Translations under genes and position numbers: made by a program | The notes under the pieces: generated by a model | The model's input: the letters and a program-made list of their open reading frames with translations, nothing else | What the model was told of the DNA's origin: nothing | Database searches by the model: none | In this document: piece by piece, positions 48,460 through 56,825 of the stretch | Layout: each line of letters starts with the position of its first letter | Numbering within the stretch: the first letter of the stretch is position 1 | Assembly: GCF_019890725.1 (NCBI RefSeq) | Contig: NZ_JAINZZ010000020.1 | Coordinates: forward strand, 1-64,000 | Source: Actinacidiphila acidipaludis | GTDB lineage: Bacteria > Actinomycetota > Actinomycetes > Streptomycetales > Streptomycetaceae | DNA: 64,000 nt | Direction of reading: 5' to 3'

Positions 48460-50219
48460 CACCCGCCCCGGCCCACCCGGAGCCGCGCCCGCCGCGGCGC
48501 CCGCAGAAACCGTGGACGCGGTTCCTCGGCGGCGCGGCCGGGGGATCGCGGGGGACGGTCGTGCGGCTCGCCCTCATGGTGGTGCCGCTGGCCTTCTTCG
48601 CCGTGTTCTTCGCCTATCCGGTCGGCGCGATCGTCACCCGCGGGCTGCACCAGGGCGGGCGGTGGCGGCTGGGCGCGATCGGCGACGTGCTCGGCGATCC
48701 GTCGATCCGGCACGTCCTGTGGTTCACCTGCTGGCAGGCCGCGGCCTCGACGGCCTTGACCCTGGCGGTCGGGCTGCCCGGCGCCTATGTCTTCGCCCGC
48801 CTCGACTTCCCCGGGAAACGGCTGCTGCGGGCGGTCGTCACGGTGCCGTTCGTGCTGCCGACGGTCGTGGCCGGCTCGGCGTTCCTGGCCCTCCTCGGCC
48901 AGAACGGGTTCACCGACAGCCTGTTCGGCTTCCGCCTGGACACCAGCGTGTGGGCGATCCTCATCGCGCACGTCTTCTTCAACTACGCGGTCGTGGTGCG
49001 CACGGTCGGCGGCCTGTGGGCGCAGCTCGACCCCCGCCAGGAGGAGGCCGCCCGGATGCTCGGCGCCGGGCGGTTCGCCGCCTGGCGGCAGGTCACCCTG
49101 CCCGCGCTCGGACCCGCCGTGGCCGCCGCCGCGCTGATGGTGTTCCTGTTCACCTTCACCTCGTTCGGCGTGATCCAGATCCTCGGCGGCCCCACCCGCT
49201 CCACCCTCGAAGTGGAGATCTACCGGCAGACCGCCGAACTGCTGGACCTGCCGACCGCCGCCGTGCTCACCCTGCTGCAGCTCGCCGCCGTCGCCGTGAT
49301 CCTCGGCGTGCACGCCTGGACCGTGCGGCGCCGCGAGTCCACGCTGCGGCTGGTGGACGCCGCCCGGACCGCACACCGTCCGCGGGGCGGCGAACGCGCC
49401 CTGCTGGTCGCGGTCCTGGCGGTCGTCGCGCTGCTGATCCTGCTGCCGCTCGGTGTGCTGGCCGCCCGGTCCCTGGGCGGCCCGAACGGCTACGGCTTCG
49501 CCTTCTACCGCGCGCTGTCGTCGGCCGACGGGTCCGGGGACGGCGGCACGTTCCTCGTCTCGCCGCTGGAGACGGTCTGGAACTCGCTGCGCTACGCCGC
49601 CGTCGCCACTGTGATCGCATTGGCGGTCGGGGCGCTGGCCGCCGCCGCGCTGGTGCGCCGGGCCGGTCGGGTGCTGCGCGGCTTCGACGCGCTGCTGATG
49701 CTGCCGCTGGGCACCTCGGCCGTCACCGTCGGCTTCGGCTTCCTCATCACCCTCGACAAGCCGCCGCTGGACCTGCGGGACTCCTGGCTGCTGGTGCCGC
49801 TCGCGCAGGCCCTGGTGGGCGTGCCGTTCGTGGTGCGGGTCATGCTGCCGGTGCTGCGGGCGGTCGACGACCGGCTGCGGGAGGCCGCCGCCGTGCTCGG
49901 CGCCTCCCCACTGCGGGTCTGGCGCGAGGTCGAACTGCCGCTCGTGGCGCGGGCGGTGGGCATCGCGGCCGGCTTCGCCTTCGCGGTGTCGCTCGGCGAG
50001 TTCGGCGCGACCGTGTTCATCGCCCGGCCGGACAGCCCCACCCTGCCGGTGGCGGTCGCGCGCCTGCTCGGCCGGGCCGGGGAGATGAACTACGGGCAGG
50101 CGATGGCCCTCAGCACCATCCTCATGGTGGTCTGCGCGGCCAGCCTGCTCGTCCTGGAGACCACCTGGCGCCGCCGCGGGGACGGCCGCCGGCTCAGCGA
50201 CCCGACCGGGGAGTTCTAG
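48438..50219 (+). CDS. thiP: Thiamine ABC transporter permease
   Basis: 593 aa, about twelve membrane segments in two halves, each with the EAA-type loop (EEAARMLGAGRFAAWRQVTLPAL and REAAAVLGASPLRVWREVELPL). This fused two-lobe permease is typical of ThiP. Starts at ATG 48438 inside thiB and ends directly before thiQ. Confidence 0.92.
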   Translation: MDVDRPVAPAPAHPEPRPPRRPQKPWTRFLGGAAGGSRGTVVRLALMVVPLAFFAVFFAYPVGAIVTRGLHQGGRWRLGAIGDVLGDPSIRHVLWFTCWQAAASTALTLAVGLPGAYVFARLDFPGKRLLRAVVTVPFVLPTVVAGSAFLALLGQNGFTDSLFGFRLDTSVWAILIAHVFFNYAVVVRTVGGLWAQLDPRQEEAARMLGAGRFAAWRQVTLPALGPAVAAAALMVFLFTFTSFGVIQILGGPTRSTLEVEIYRQTAELLDLPTAAVLTLLQLAAVAVILGVHAWTVRRRESTLRLVDAARTAHRPRGGERALLVAVLAVVALLILLPLGVLAARSLGGPNGYGFAFYRALSSADGSGDGGTFLVSPLETVWNSLRYAAVATVIALAVGALAAAALVRRAGRVLRGFDALLMLPLGTSAVTVGFGFLITLDKPPLDLRDSWLLVPLAQALVGVPFVVRVMLPVLRAVDDRLREAAAVLGASPLRVWREVELPLVARAVGIAAGFAFAVSLGEFGATVFIARPDSPTLPVAVARLLGRAGEMNYGQAMALSTILMVVCAASLLVLETTWRRRGDGRRLSDPTGEF

Positions 50220-51257
50220 ATGACGGCGCTGCTGCGGATCGCATCCGCCACCGTACGGTTCGGCGACCGCGCCGCACTCGACGGCGTCGACCTGGACGTG
50301 GCCGCGCACGAGACGGTGTGCGTGCTCGGGCCCAGCGGCAGCGGCAAGTCCACGCTGCTGCGCGCCGTGGCCGGGCTGCAGCCGCTCGACGGCGGGCGCG
50401 TCCTGCTCGACGGCGCCGACCAGGCCGGCACGCCGCCGCACCGGCGCGGAGTGGGCCTGATGTTCCAGGACCACCAGCTCTTCCCGCAGCGCGACGTCGG
50501 CGGCAACGTGGCGTTCGGCCCGCGCATGCACAAGGTGCCGCGCGCCCGGCGTGACCGGCGGGTGGCCGAACTGCTGGACCTGGTGGGCCTGCCGGGCGCG
50601 GCGGGCCGCGAGGTGGGCACGCTGTCCGGCGGCGAGCAGCAGCGGGTCGCGCTGGCGCGGGCACTGGCCCCCGAGCCGCGCCTGCTGATGCTCGACGAGC
50701 CGCTCGGCCAGCTCGACCGCTCGCTGCGCGAACGCCTCGTCGTCGAACTCCGCCAGCTCTTCGGGCAGTTGGGCACCACCGTGCTGGCCGTGACCCACGA
50801 CCAGGGCGAGGCGTTCGCGCTCGCCGACCGGGTCGTGGTGATGCGCGACGGCCGGATCGCGCAGACCGGTACGCCGCTCGCGGTGTGGCAGCAGCCGGCC
50901 TCGGAGTTCGTCGCCCGCTTCCTGGGCTTCGACACCATCACCGACGGGGCCGTCAGCGGCGGCGTCGCCGTCACCGACTGGGGCAAGCTGCCGGTGCCCG
51001 ACGGGACACCGGAGGGACCGGTGCGGCTGCTCGTGCGCCCGCCCGGGGTGCTGCTCGGACCGGCGGACGAGGGCCTGCTCTGCGAGGTCCGCGCCCGCAC
51101 CTTCCGCGGCGGCCGGGTCGCCGTCATCCTCGGCGTCGTCGGCGCGGAGCGCGGTCCGGCGCTGGAGGCCGAGTGCACCCTGCGCGACGCCCCCGCCGAG
51201 GGGGAGCGGATCGGCGTCACCTTCGACCCCGCGGAGATCGTCGTCCTCGACCGGTGA
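50220..51257 (+). CDS. thiQ: Thiamine ABC transporter ATPase
   Basis: 345 aa. Walker A GPSGSGKST (about residue 38), signature LSGGEQQRVALARAL, Walker B LLMLDEPLGQLD and a C-terminal TOBE-like domain. The ATG touches the thiP stop, so the three genes thiB-thiP-thiQ form one coupled operon. It is followed by a tandem repeat. Confidence 0.93.
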   Translation: MTALLRIASATVRFGDRAALDGVDLDVAAHETVCVLGPSGSGKSTLLRAVAGLQPLDGGRVLLDGADQAGTPPHRRGVGLMFQDHQLFPQRDVGGNVAFGPRMHKVPRARRDRRVAELLDLVGLPGAAGREVGTLSGGEQQRVALARALAPEPRLLMLDEPLGQLDRSLRERLVVELRQLFGQLGTTVLAVTHDQGEAFALADRVVVMRDGRIAQTGTPLAVWQQPASEFVARFLGFDTITDGAVSGGVAVTDWGKLPVPDGTPEGPVRLLVRPPGVLLGPADEGLLCEVRARTFRGGRVAVILGVVGAERGPALEAECTLRDAPAEGERIGVTFDPAEIVVLDR

Positions 51258-51290
51258 GTTCCGCCCGCCGGCCGCCCGCCGGAGGCCCGC

Positions 51291-51351
51291 CGCTCGCCCT
51301 CCGTAAGCCGGTCGCTCGCCCGCCGTAAGCCCGCCGCTCGCCCGCCGGACG
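51291..51351 (+). repeat. 22-bp tandem repeat downstream of thiQ
   Basis: Units at 51291-51312 and 51313-51334 are alike (CGCTCGCCCKCCGTAAGCC), with a partial third unit from 51335. Located between convergent genes. Confidence 0.65.
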
Positions 51352-51401
51352 CGCCGCGGGTCGTCCCTCCCGATGCCCCGCAGGCCCTGCCGCCGAGCCG
51401 G

Positions 51402-52556
51402 TCAGCCCCAGGCGAGGCGGGCCAGCGCGGCCGGGACCTCGGTGACGCTCTCGACCAGGGCGATGCGGTCAGCCATCGGCCGCTCCCCGGCCAGCCGGGT
51501 GAGCAGCGGCCAGACCGGCAGCTCCGTGGTCCAGTGCGCACGGTCGACCAGCACCATGGGCGCCGGCTCGCCGCGCGAGCCGTAGTAGTTCGTGGTGGCC
51601 GCGTCGAAGACCTCCTGCACGGTCCCGGCGGCGCCCGGCAGGAAGACCACGCCGGCGTTGCAGCGGGACAGCAGGCCGTCCTCGCGGGTGGCGTTGGCGA
51701 AGTACTTGGCGATGTGGGCGGCGAACGGGTTGGCCGGCTCGTGCCCGTAGAACCAGGTCGGCAGCCCGTAGGAGGGCCCGCCGTCCGGCCAGCGGTCGCG
51801 GACGGCCATGGCGGCGGCCGCCCAGTCGTCCACCGACGGGCCGAAGGACGGCACCCGGGCCAGCACCTCCAGGGCCTTGCCGAGCATCACGTCGTCGTAC
51901 GGCGCCGCGTACGCGCCGAAGTTCGCCGCCTCCATGGCGCCGGGGCCGCCGCCGGTCGCCACGGTCAGGCCGGACCTGGCCAGGTCACGGCCGAGCCGGG
52001 CCGCGCCCGCGTAGGCGCGGCTGCCGCGCTCCATGGCGTGGCCGCCCATCACCCCGACCACCCGGCTGCCGCGCAGCATCTCGTCCAGGGCGTCGGAGAG
52101 CGCGTCGTCGTGGACCGAGCGCAGCATCGACGCCAGCACGTCCCCGTTGTGGCCGGTGCGCCGGTACCAGGCGTAGGTCCGGGCGTCGGGCGTGCCCGCG
52201 TAGCCCTCGGTCTCCAGCCCGGCGTAGAGCTCGTCGGGGGTGTAGGGGGCGCCGCGGTAAGGATCGAAAGGCAGGTCCGGCACCGGCGGGAAGACCAGGG
52301 CGCCGCCCGCGCGGATGTGCGCCAGCGCCTGCGGCTCCATCGGGCACCCCAGGAACACCGCCTGCGAGGAGTCGACGACCAGCAGCGCGAAGGTCCGCTC
52401 GGTCAGGTCGAGCGCCTGGATGCGGCAGCCGGCCAGGCTGCCGCTCAGCGCGGCCTGATCGAACTCCTCGAGGCTCTGGATCTCCCGTATGGGTATGCCC
52501 CCTGCTTCCGTGGAAGGGTCGTGGTCGACGTCGTCGGAAGGCATGTCAGCGGGCAC
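51402..52556 (-). CDS. LOG-family nucleotide-binding protein
   Basis: 384 aa. Rossmann-like fold of the lysine-decarboxylase-like/LOG superfamily, which includes cytokinin-activating phosphoribohydrolases. The nucleotide loop reads TVATGGGPGAMEAANFGA, with a later PGAAGTVQEVFDA in place of the canonical PGGxGTxxE. The N-terminal 110 residues are a separate part not recognised, with FLGCPMEPQALAHIRAGGALVFPP; it could be a second nucleotide-binding half. Activity as a nucleoside-5'-monophosphate phosphoribohydrolase is possible. Convergent with thiQ. Confidence 0.82.
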   Translation of the reverse strand: MPADMPSDDVDHDPSTEAGGIPIREIQSLEEFDQAALSGSLAGCRIQALDLTERTFALLVVDSSQAVFLGCPMEPQALAHIRAGGALVFPPVPDLPFDPYRGAPYTPDELYAGLETEGYAGTPDARTYAWYRRTGHNGDVLASMLRSVHDDALSDALDEMLRGSRVVGVMGGHAMERGSRAYAGAARLGRDLARSGLTVATGGGPGAMEAANFGAYAAPYDDVMLGKALEVLARVPSFGPSVDDWAAAAMAVRDRWPDGGPSYGLPTWFYGHEPANPFAAHIAKYFANATREDGLLSRCNAGVVFLPGAAGTVQEVFDAATTNYYGSRGEPAPMVLVDRAHWTTELPVWPLLTRLAGERPMADRIALVESVTEVPAALARLAWG

Positions 52557-52713
52557 ACCTGCACCTTAGCCGCCCCACCTGTGGCCGGGCCGCGGAGGTC
52601 CGCCGGACCGGATGGCGGCGGCGCCGCTCCGGCACGACCACGACGCGGCAGGCCCCGCGGGTCCGCCCCGCCGTGCCCGGGCCGGCCGTACCCCGCGCCT
52701 GCCCAGCTCGCGG

Positions 52714-53826
52714 CTAGGGAAGCGTGCTGAGCGCCGCGACGAGGAAGGCCAGGGGGACCAGGACCGCCAGCAGGGCCGTGGCGCGCACCGCGAGCGCGGC
52801 GCGCAGCGTCGTGGGCGACGCCGCCACCTCGTGCAGGGCATTGCGGGCCTCGGTCCGGGAGCTCGCGGTCTCGTTGAGGCTCACCGCGGCGGTGGCCAGC
52901 ACGCACACCGCGATCAGGGTGAACGCGAAGACCGAGACCGGCCCCAGCCGGTGCCCGTCGCCGGACTGCAGCGTGTACGCCGACAGGGCCGCCGCCGCCG
53001 TCGCGCAGAGCAGCCCGAGCGGGCGGCCGAGGCGAGGGGACTCGTGCTGCAGGGTGCGGCCGGCCAGCAGCCGCACCGGGCCCGGACGGTACGCGGCCAG
53101 CAGCCGCCCGATCACGTGCACCAGCCCCGGCCCGGCCAGCACCATGCCGGCCGTGGTGACGATCCAGCCGCCGACGGCCGCCGGCGCGATCACGCCGAGG
53201 CCGCTCGGCAGCGGCAGCCCGTCGCCCCTGGGCGAGGCCACCTCCACGGACAGCCCGACCGCCACGAGCGCGACACCCCACGGCAGGCTGCCGGGCGCGT
53301 CGCGGACCCGGGTGTGCCCCGAGCGCAGCCCGGCCAGCATCGTGCCGGCCGCCGCGGCCGGCACGACGGCGAGCAGGGTCGCCACGCCGGCCGGCGGCAG
53401 CGCCTTGCCGGACGCCAGCAGCCCGGGCCCGACACCGTTCCATTCGACGCCGGTGACGTCCCCGCGCAGTTGCAGGAAGACCAGCAGGGCGACCGCGCTG
53501 CCCACCAGGCAGACCACGGCCGTGGTCACCGCGGCGAGGGCGAGCAGGCCGGTCCTGCCCAGGCCCACCGAGGACAGCCCCTCGCGCGGCCACGCCGCGG
53601 ACTGGGTGCGCCCGACCGCGGCGGCGAGCTGGACGGTCACCACGACCGGCACCACGCACCACACCAGCCGCACGGCGGCGTGCGAGGCGTCGCCGCCGGG
53701 GTGGGCCAGCGCCCAGCCCAGCGTGGACAGCAGCAGCAGACCGGTGCCGGCCGAGGCGGCGGCGGCCAGCGCCCACCGGCCGAGGACCGCGGGCCCCGCC
53801 CCGCGCAGCACCCGCAGGCTCAGCAC
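52714..53826 (-). CDS. ABC transporter permease (FtsX/MacB-like, uncertain)
   Basis: 370 aa from GTG 53826. About eight to ten hydrophobic segments with short loops and no recognised permease motif. The gene lies 67 bp downstream of an ATPase gene on the same strand, so it is read as the membrane partner. Substrate unknown; the pair resembles FtsX/MacB-type or antimicrobial-peptide exporters only in layout. The frame is open further upstream (to 53952) but that part is Arg-rich and overlaps the ATPase gene. Confidence 0.6.
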   Translation of the reverse strand: MLSLRVLRGAGPAVLGRWALAAAASAGTGLLLLSTLGWALAHPGGDASHAAVRLVWCVVPVVVTVQLAAAVGRTQSAAWPREGLSSVGLGRTGLLALAAVTTAVVCLVGSAVALLVFLQLRGDVTGVEWNGVGPGLLASGKALPPAGVATLLAVVPAAAAGTMLAGLRSGHTRVRDAPGSLPWGVALVAVGLSVEVASPRGDGLPLPSGLGVIAPAAVGGWIVTTAGMVLAGPGLVHVIGRLLAAYRPGPVRLLAGRTLQHESPRLGRPLGLLCATAAAALSAYTLQSGDGHRLGPVSVFAFTLIAVCVLATAAVSLNETASSRTEARNALHEVAASPTTLRAALAVRATALLAVLVPLAFLVAALSTLP

Positions 53827-53893
53827 GGCGCCGTCACCCTTCCCTGAAGTCCCGTGTGCCGTCCGGCACGTGCGTGTTCCGCCCGGCGTGCGG

Positions 53894-54622
53894 TCATACC
53901 GAGGCCGGCCACGGGCTGGCGGACTCGCGGTCGCGGACCGGCATGGGCGCACCCGGGCGGCCGTCGACCAGGGTCATCGTGCGGTCGGCGTGCCGGGCGA
54001 TCTCGGGGTCGCTGGTGGTCAGGACCACGGTGATGTCGTGCGAGCGGGCTGCGCTGGTGAGCGTGCGCAGCACGTGCGCACGGTCGGGCCGGTGCAGCGC
54101 GGCCGTCGGCTCGTCGGCGAAGACCACCGCGGGGGCGGTCACCAGGGAGCGGGCCACCGCGACCCGCTGGCGCTGCGCCTGCGTGAGATCGGCGGGCCGC
54201 TTGCGGGCGACGTCGCCGATGTCGAGGCGCTCCAGCCACTCCTGCGCGGTGCGGCGGGACCTGCGGTGACCGTCGCCGCGCAGCAGCATCGGCAGGGCGG
54301 CGTTCTCCCAGGCGTTCAGCTCGGGCATGAGCTGGGCGTCCCCGCCGATCCAGCCGAACCGGTCCCGGCGCAGCCGCTCGCGGGCCGGCTCGGCCAGGGT
54401 GTGGACGGGCGCGCTGTTGAACCAGACCTCGCCCTCGTCGGGGACGAGCTGGCCGGACAGGCAGTGCAGCAGGGTCGTCTTCCCGCTGCCGCGGGGGCCG
54501 AGGACGGCCAGGATCTCGCCGGCCCGCACGTTCACGGAGACGCCGATCAGGGCGGGGTCGCCCCGGTGGGAGTGCCGCAGGGCGCGGGCCCAGAGCACGT
54601 CGTTGTCGGGCGGGGCCACCAT
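53894..54622 (-). CDS. ABC transporter ATP-binding protein with degenerate signature
   Basis: 242 aa from ATG 54622 (GGAGGT 4-5 nt upstream); the frame goes back to 54688. Walker A GPRGSGKTT (about residue 42), Walker B VVFADEPTAALH, then the H-loop region VVLTTSDPEIA, where a Ser/Asp replaces the usual His. The signature LSGGQ reads LTQAQ (DLTQAQRQRVAVARSL), which is unusual. Together with the next gene it forms an ABC pair. Confidence 0.8.
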   Translation of the reverse strand: MVAPPDNDVLWARALRHSHRGDPALIGVSVNVRAGEILAVLGPRGSGKTTLLHCLSGQLVPDEGEVWFNSAPVHTLAEPARERLRRDRFGWIGGDAQLMPELNAWENAALPMLLRGDGHRRSRRTAQEWLERLDIGDVARKRPADLTQAQRQRVAVARSLVTAPAVVFADEPTAALHRPDRAHVLRTLTSAARSHDITVVLTTSDPEIARHADRTMTLVDGRPGAPMPVRDRESASPWPASV

Positions 54623-54752
54623 CCGTACCTCCGCGGGTTCGTTCCCAGGCGCGTGTACAGAAAAACGAGCCGGGGAGTGGGCGGTCACTCCCCGGCACGT
54701 TAGGCGGGCGACGGGTGGCCGGGCGCGCAGGCGCGACGGCGGGGCAGTCCCG

Positions 54753-54772
54753 GATCGTCCGTACGGACGATC
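54753..54772 (-). terminator. 20-bp perfect palindrome
   Basis: GATCGTCCGTACGGACGATC at 54753-54772 is a perfect dyad, 14 bp downstream of the aminotransferase stop. Read as a terminator; an operator is also possible. Confidence 0.5.
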
Positions 54773-54785
54773 GACGGCCGCCCGG

Positions 54786-56156
54786 TCAGAGCTTGGTCCA
54801 CGCCTCCGTCAGCACCGCGCGCAGGATCCCCTCGATCTCGTCGAACAGGGCCTGGTCGGAGATCAGCGGCGGCGCGAGCTGCACCACCGGGTCGCCGCGG
54901 TCGTCGGCCCGGCAGTACAGGCCGCTGTCGTAGAGCTTCTTGGAGAGGAAGCCGTACAGGACGCGCTCGGTCTCCTCGTCGGTGAAGGTCTCCTTGGTGG
55001 CCTTGTCCTTCACCAGCTCGATGCCGTAGAAGAAGCCGTTGCCGCGGACGTCGCCGACTATCGGCAGGTCGTGCAGCTTCTTCAGGGTGCCGAAGAAGGC
55101 GTCCTCGTGGTCCAGCACGTGCTGGTTGAGGCCCTCGCGCTCGAAGATGTCGAGGTTGGCCAGGGCGACCGCGGCCGACACCGGGTGACCGCCGAAGGTG
55201 TAGCCGTGCAGGAAGACGTTGTCGCCGCGGTAGAACGGCTCGGCCAGCCGGTCCGAGACGATGCACGCGCCTATCGGCGAGTAGCCGGAGGTCATGCCCT
55301 TGGCGCAGGTGATCATGTCCGGCACGTAGCCGAACTTGTCGCAGGCGAACATCGTGCCCAGCCGGCCGAACGCGCAGATCACCTCGTCCGAGACGAGCAG
55401 CACGTCGTAGCGGTCGCAGATCTCGCGGACCCGCTGGAAGTAGCCGGGCGGCGGCGGGAAGCAGCCGCCGGCGTTCTGCACCGGCTCCAGGAAGACCGCG
55501 GCGACGGTCTCCGGCCCCTCGAAGAGGATCTCCTGCTCGATCTGGTCCGCGGCCCAGCGGCCGAACGCCACCGGGTCGTCGCCGTGGAGGGGGGCGCGGT
55601 AGATGTTGGTGTTCGGCACCTTGTGCGCGCCGGGCACCAGCGGCTCGAAGGGCGCCTTGAGCGCGGGCAGGCCGGTGATGGACAGCGCGCCCTGCGGGGT
55701 GCCGTGGTAGGCGACGGCCCGTGAGATGACCTTGTACTTGGTCGGGTTGCCGGTCAGCTTGTGGTACTGCTTGGCCAGCTTCCAGGCGGTCTCGACCGCC
55801 TCGCCGCCGCCGGTGGTGAAGAAGACCTTGTTCAGGTCGCCGGGCGCGTACTGCGCCAGCCGCTCGGCCAGCTCGACGGCCTTGGGGTGGGCGTAGCTCC
55901 ACACCGGGAAGAACGCCAGCTCCTGGGCCTGCTTGTAGGCGGTCTCGGCCAGTTCGTGCCGGCCGTGCCCGGCGTTGACCACGAACAGCCCGGACAGGCC
56001 GTCGACGTACCGCTTGCCGCGGTCGTCGTAGATGTACGCGCCCTCGCCGCGCACGATGGTGGGCACGGGGGCGTTCTCGTACGAGGACATGCGGGTGAAG
56101 TGCATCCACAGGTGGTCGTACGCGGTCGTGGAGAGGTCTGCCGGGCTGGTGTCCAT
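54786..56156 (-). CDS. Class III aminotransferase (polyamine/omega-amino acid type)
   Basis: 456 aa. PLP enzyme; the catalytic Lys region is DMITCAKGMTSGYSPIGACIV, with EPVQNAGGCFPPPPGYF and VNAGHGRHELAE features of the class III (omega) transaminase family that acts on polyamines, GABA or beta-alanine. Operon with the Lrp/AsnC regulator (2-bp gap). In S. coelicolor the corresponding cluster is, as I recall, implicated in polyamine use (SCO5655-5657). Substrate not proven. Confidence 0.88.
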   Translation of the reverse strand: MDTSPADLSTTAYDHLWMHFTRMSSYENAPVPTIVRGEGAYIYDDRGKRYVDGLSGLFVVNAGHGRHELAETAYKQAQELAFFPVWSYAHPKAVELAERLAQYAPGDLNKVFFTTGGGEAVETAWKLAKQYHKLTGNPTKYKVISRAVAYHGTPQGALSITGLPALKAPFEPLVPGAHKVPNTNIYRAPLHGDDPVAFGRWAADQIEQEILFEGPETVAAVFLEPVQNAGGCFPPPPGYFQRVREICDRYDVLLVSDEVICAFGRLGTMFACDKFGYVPDMITCAKGMTSGYSPIGACIVSDRLAEPFYRGDNVFLHGYTFGGHPVSAAVALANLDIFEREGLNQHVLDHEDAFFGTLKKLHDLPIVGDVRGNGFFYGIELVKDKATKETFTDEETERVLYGFLSKKLYDSGLYCRADDRGDPVVQLAPPLISDQALFDEIEGILRAVLTEAWTKL

Positions 56157-56158
56157 GG

Positions 56159-56635
56159 CTATCTGGTTCCCCAGGTGTAGGTCTGCTTGCGGAGCTTGAG
56201 GTAGACGAAGCTCTCGGTGGAGCGCACGCCGGGCAGGGCGCGGATCCGCTTGTTGATCATCTCCAGCAGGTGGTCGTCGTCCTCGCAGACGATCTCGACG
56301 AGCAGGTCGAAGGAGCCCGCGGTGATCACCACGTACTCGACCTCGTCGAGCGCGGCGAGCGACTCGGCGACGGGGTCGATGTCGCCCTCGACGTTGATGC
56401 CGACCATCGCCTGCCGCCGGAAGCCCACGGTGAGCGGGTCGGTGACGGCGACGATCTGCATGACGCCCTGGTCGAGGAGCTTCTGCACGCGCTGGCGCAC
56501 GGCGGCCTCGGAGAGGCCCACGGCCTTGCCGATCGCCGCGTACGGGCGGCGTCCGTCCTCCTGGAGCTGTTCGATGATCGCCTTCGACACCGCGTCTATC
56601 GAGCTCGACGCGGTGTTCATGTCTCGAGTGGCCAC
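56159..56635 (-). CDS. Lrp/AsnC-family transcriptional regulator
   Basis: 158 aa from GTG 56635; ATG 56620 is a possible start. The N-terminal winged helix (SKAIIEQLQEDGRRPYAAIGKAVGLSEAAVRQRVQKLLDQGVMQIV) is followed by a RAM ligand-binding domain (VEYVVITAGSFDLLVEIVCEDDDHLLEMINKRIRALPGVRSTESFVYLKL). It is divergent from the aldehyde dehydrogenase gene and just upstream of the aminotransferase, so it probably regulates both. In S. coelicolor the homologue (SCO5656, EpuRI as I recall) is linked to polyamine control. Confidence 0.88.
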   Translation of the reverse strand: MATRDMNTASSSIDAVSKAIIEQLQEDGRRPYAAIGKAVGLSEAAVRQRVQKLLDQGVMQIVAVTDPLTVGFRRQAMVGINVEGDIDPVAESLAALDEVEYVVITAGSFDLLVEIVCEDDDHLLEMINKRIRALPGVRSTESFVYLKLRKQTYTWGTR

Positions 56636-56677
56636 GCGCACCACTGTGCAGGAGAGGTCGACGGTCACGCAAGCCCT

Positions 56678-56695
56678 CAACGATGAAATCCGTTG
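56678..56695. promoter_or_regulatory. Candidate Lrp/AsnC operator
   Basis: CAACG (56678-56682), 8-bp spacer ATGAAATC, CGTTG (56691-56695) in the divergent promoter region. The arms are perfect; the site is near the regulator's start. Confidence 0.45.
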
Positions 56696-56825
56696 CCGTA
56701 GCCTTCCCGTAACACTGAATCGGTTGTTTCGGCGAGGTGGGTGTGTCGAATACCGTAGTCATCCGGGTAGGCTGGGCTGCGTCTCAGTACATGGACACGA
56801 CTCGTAGGACCAGGGAGCAAGCGCC

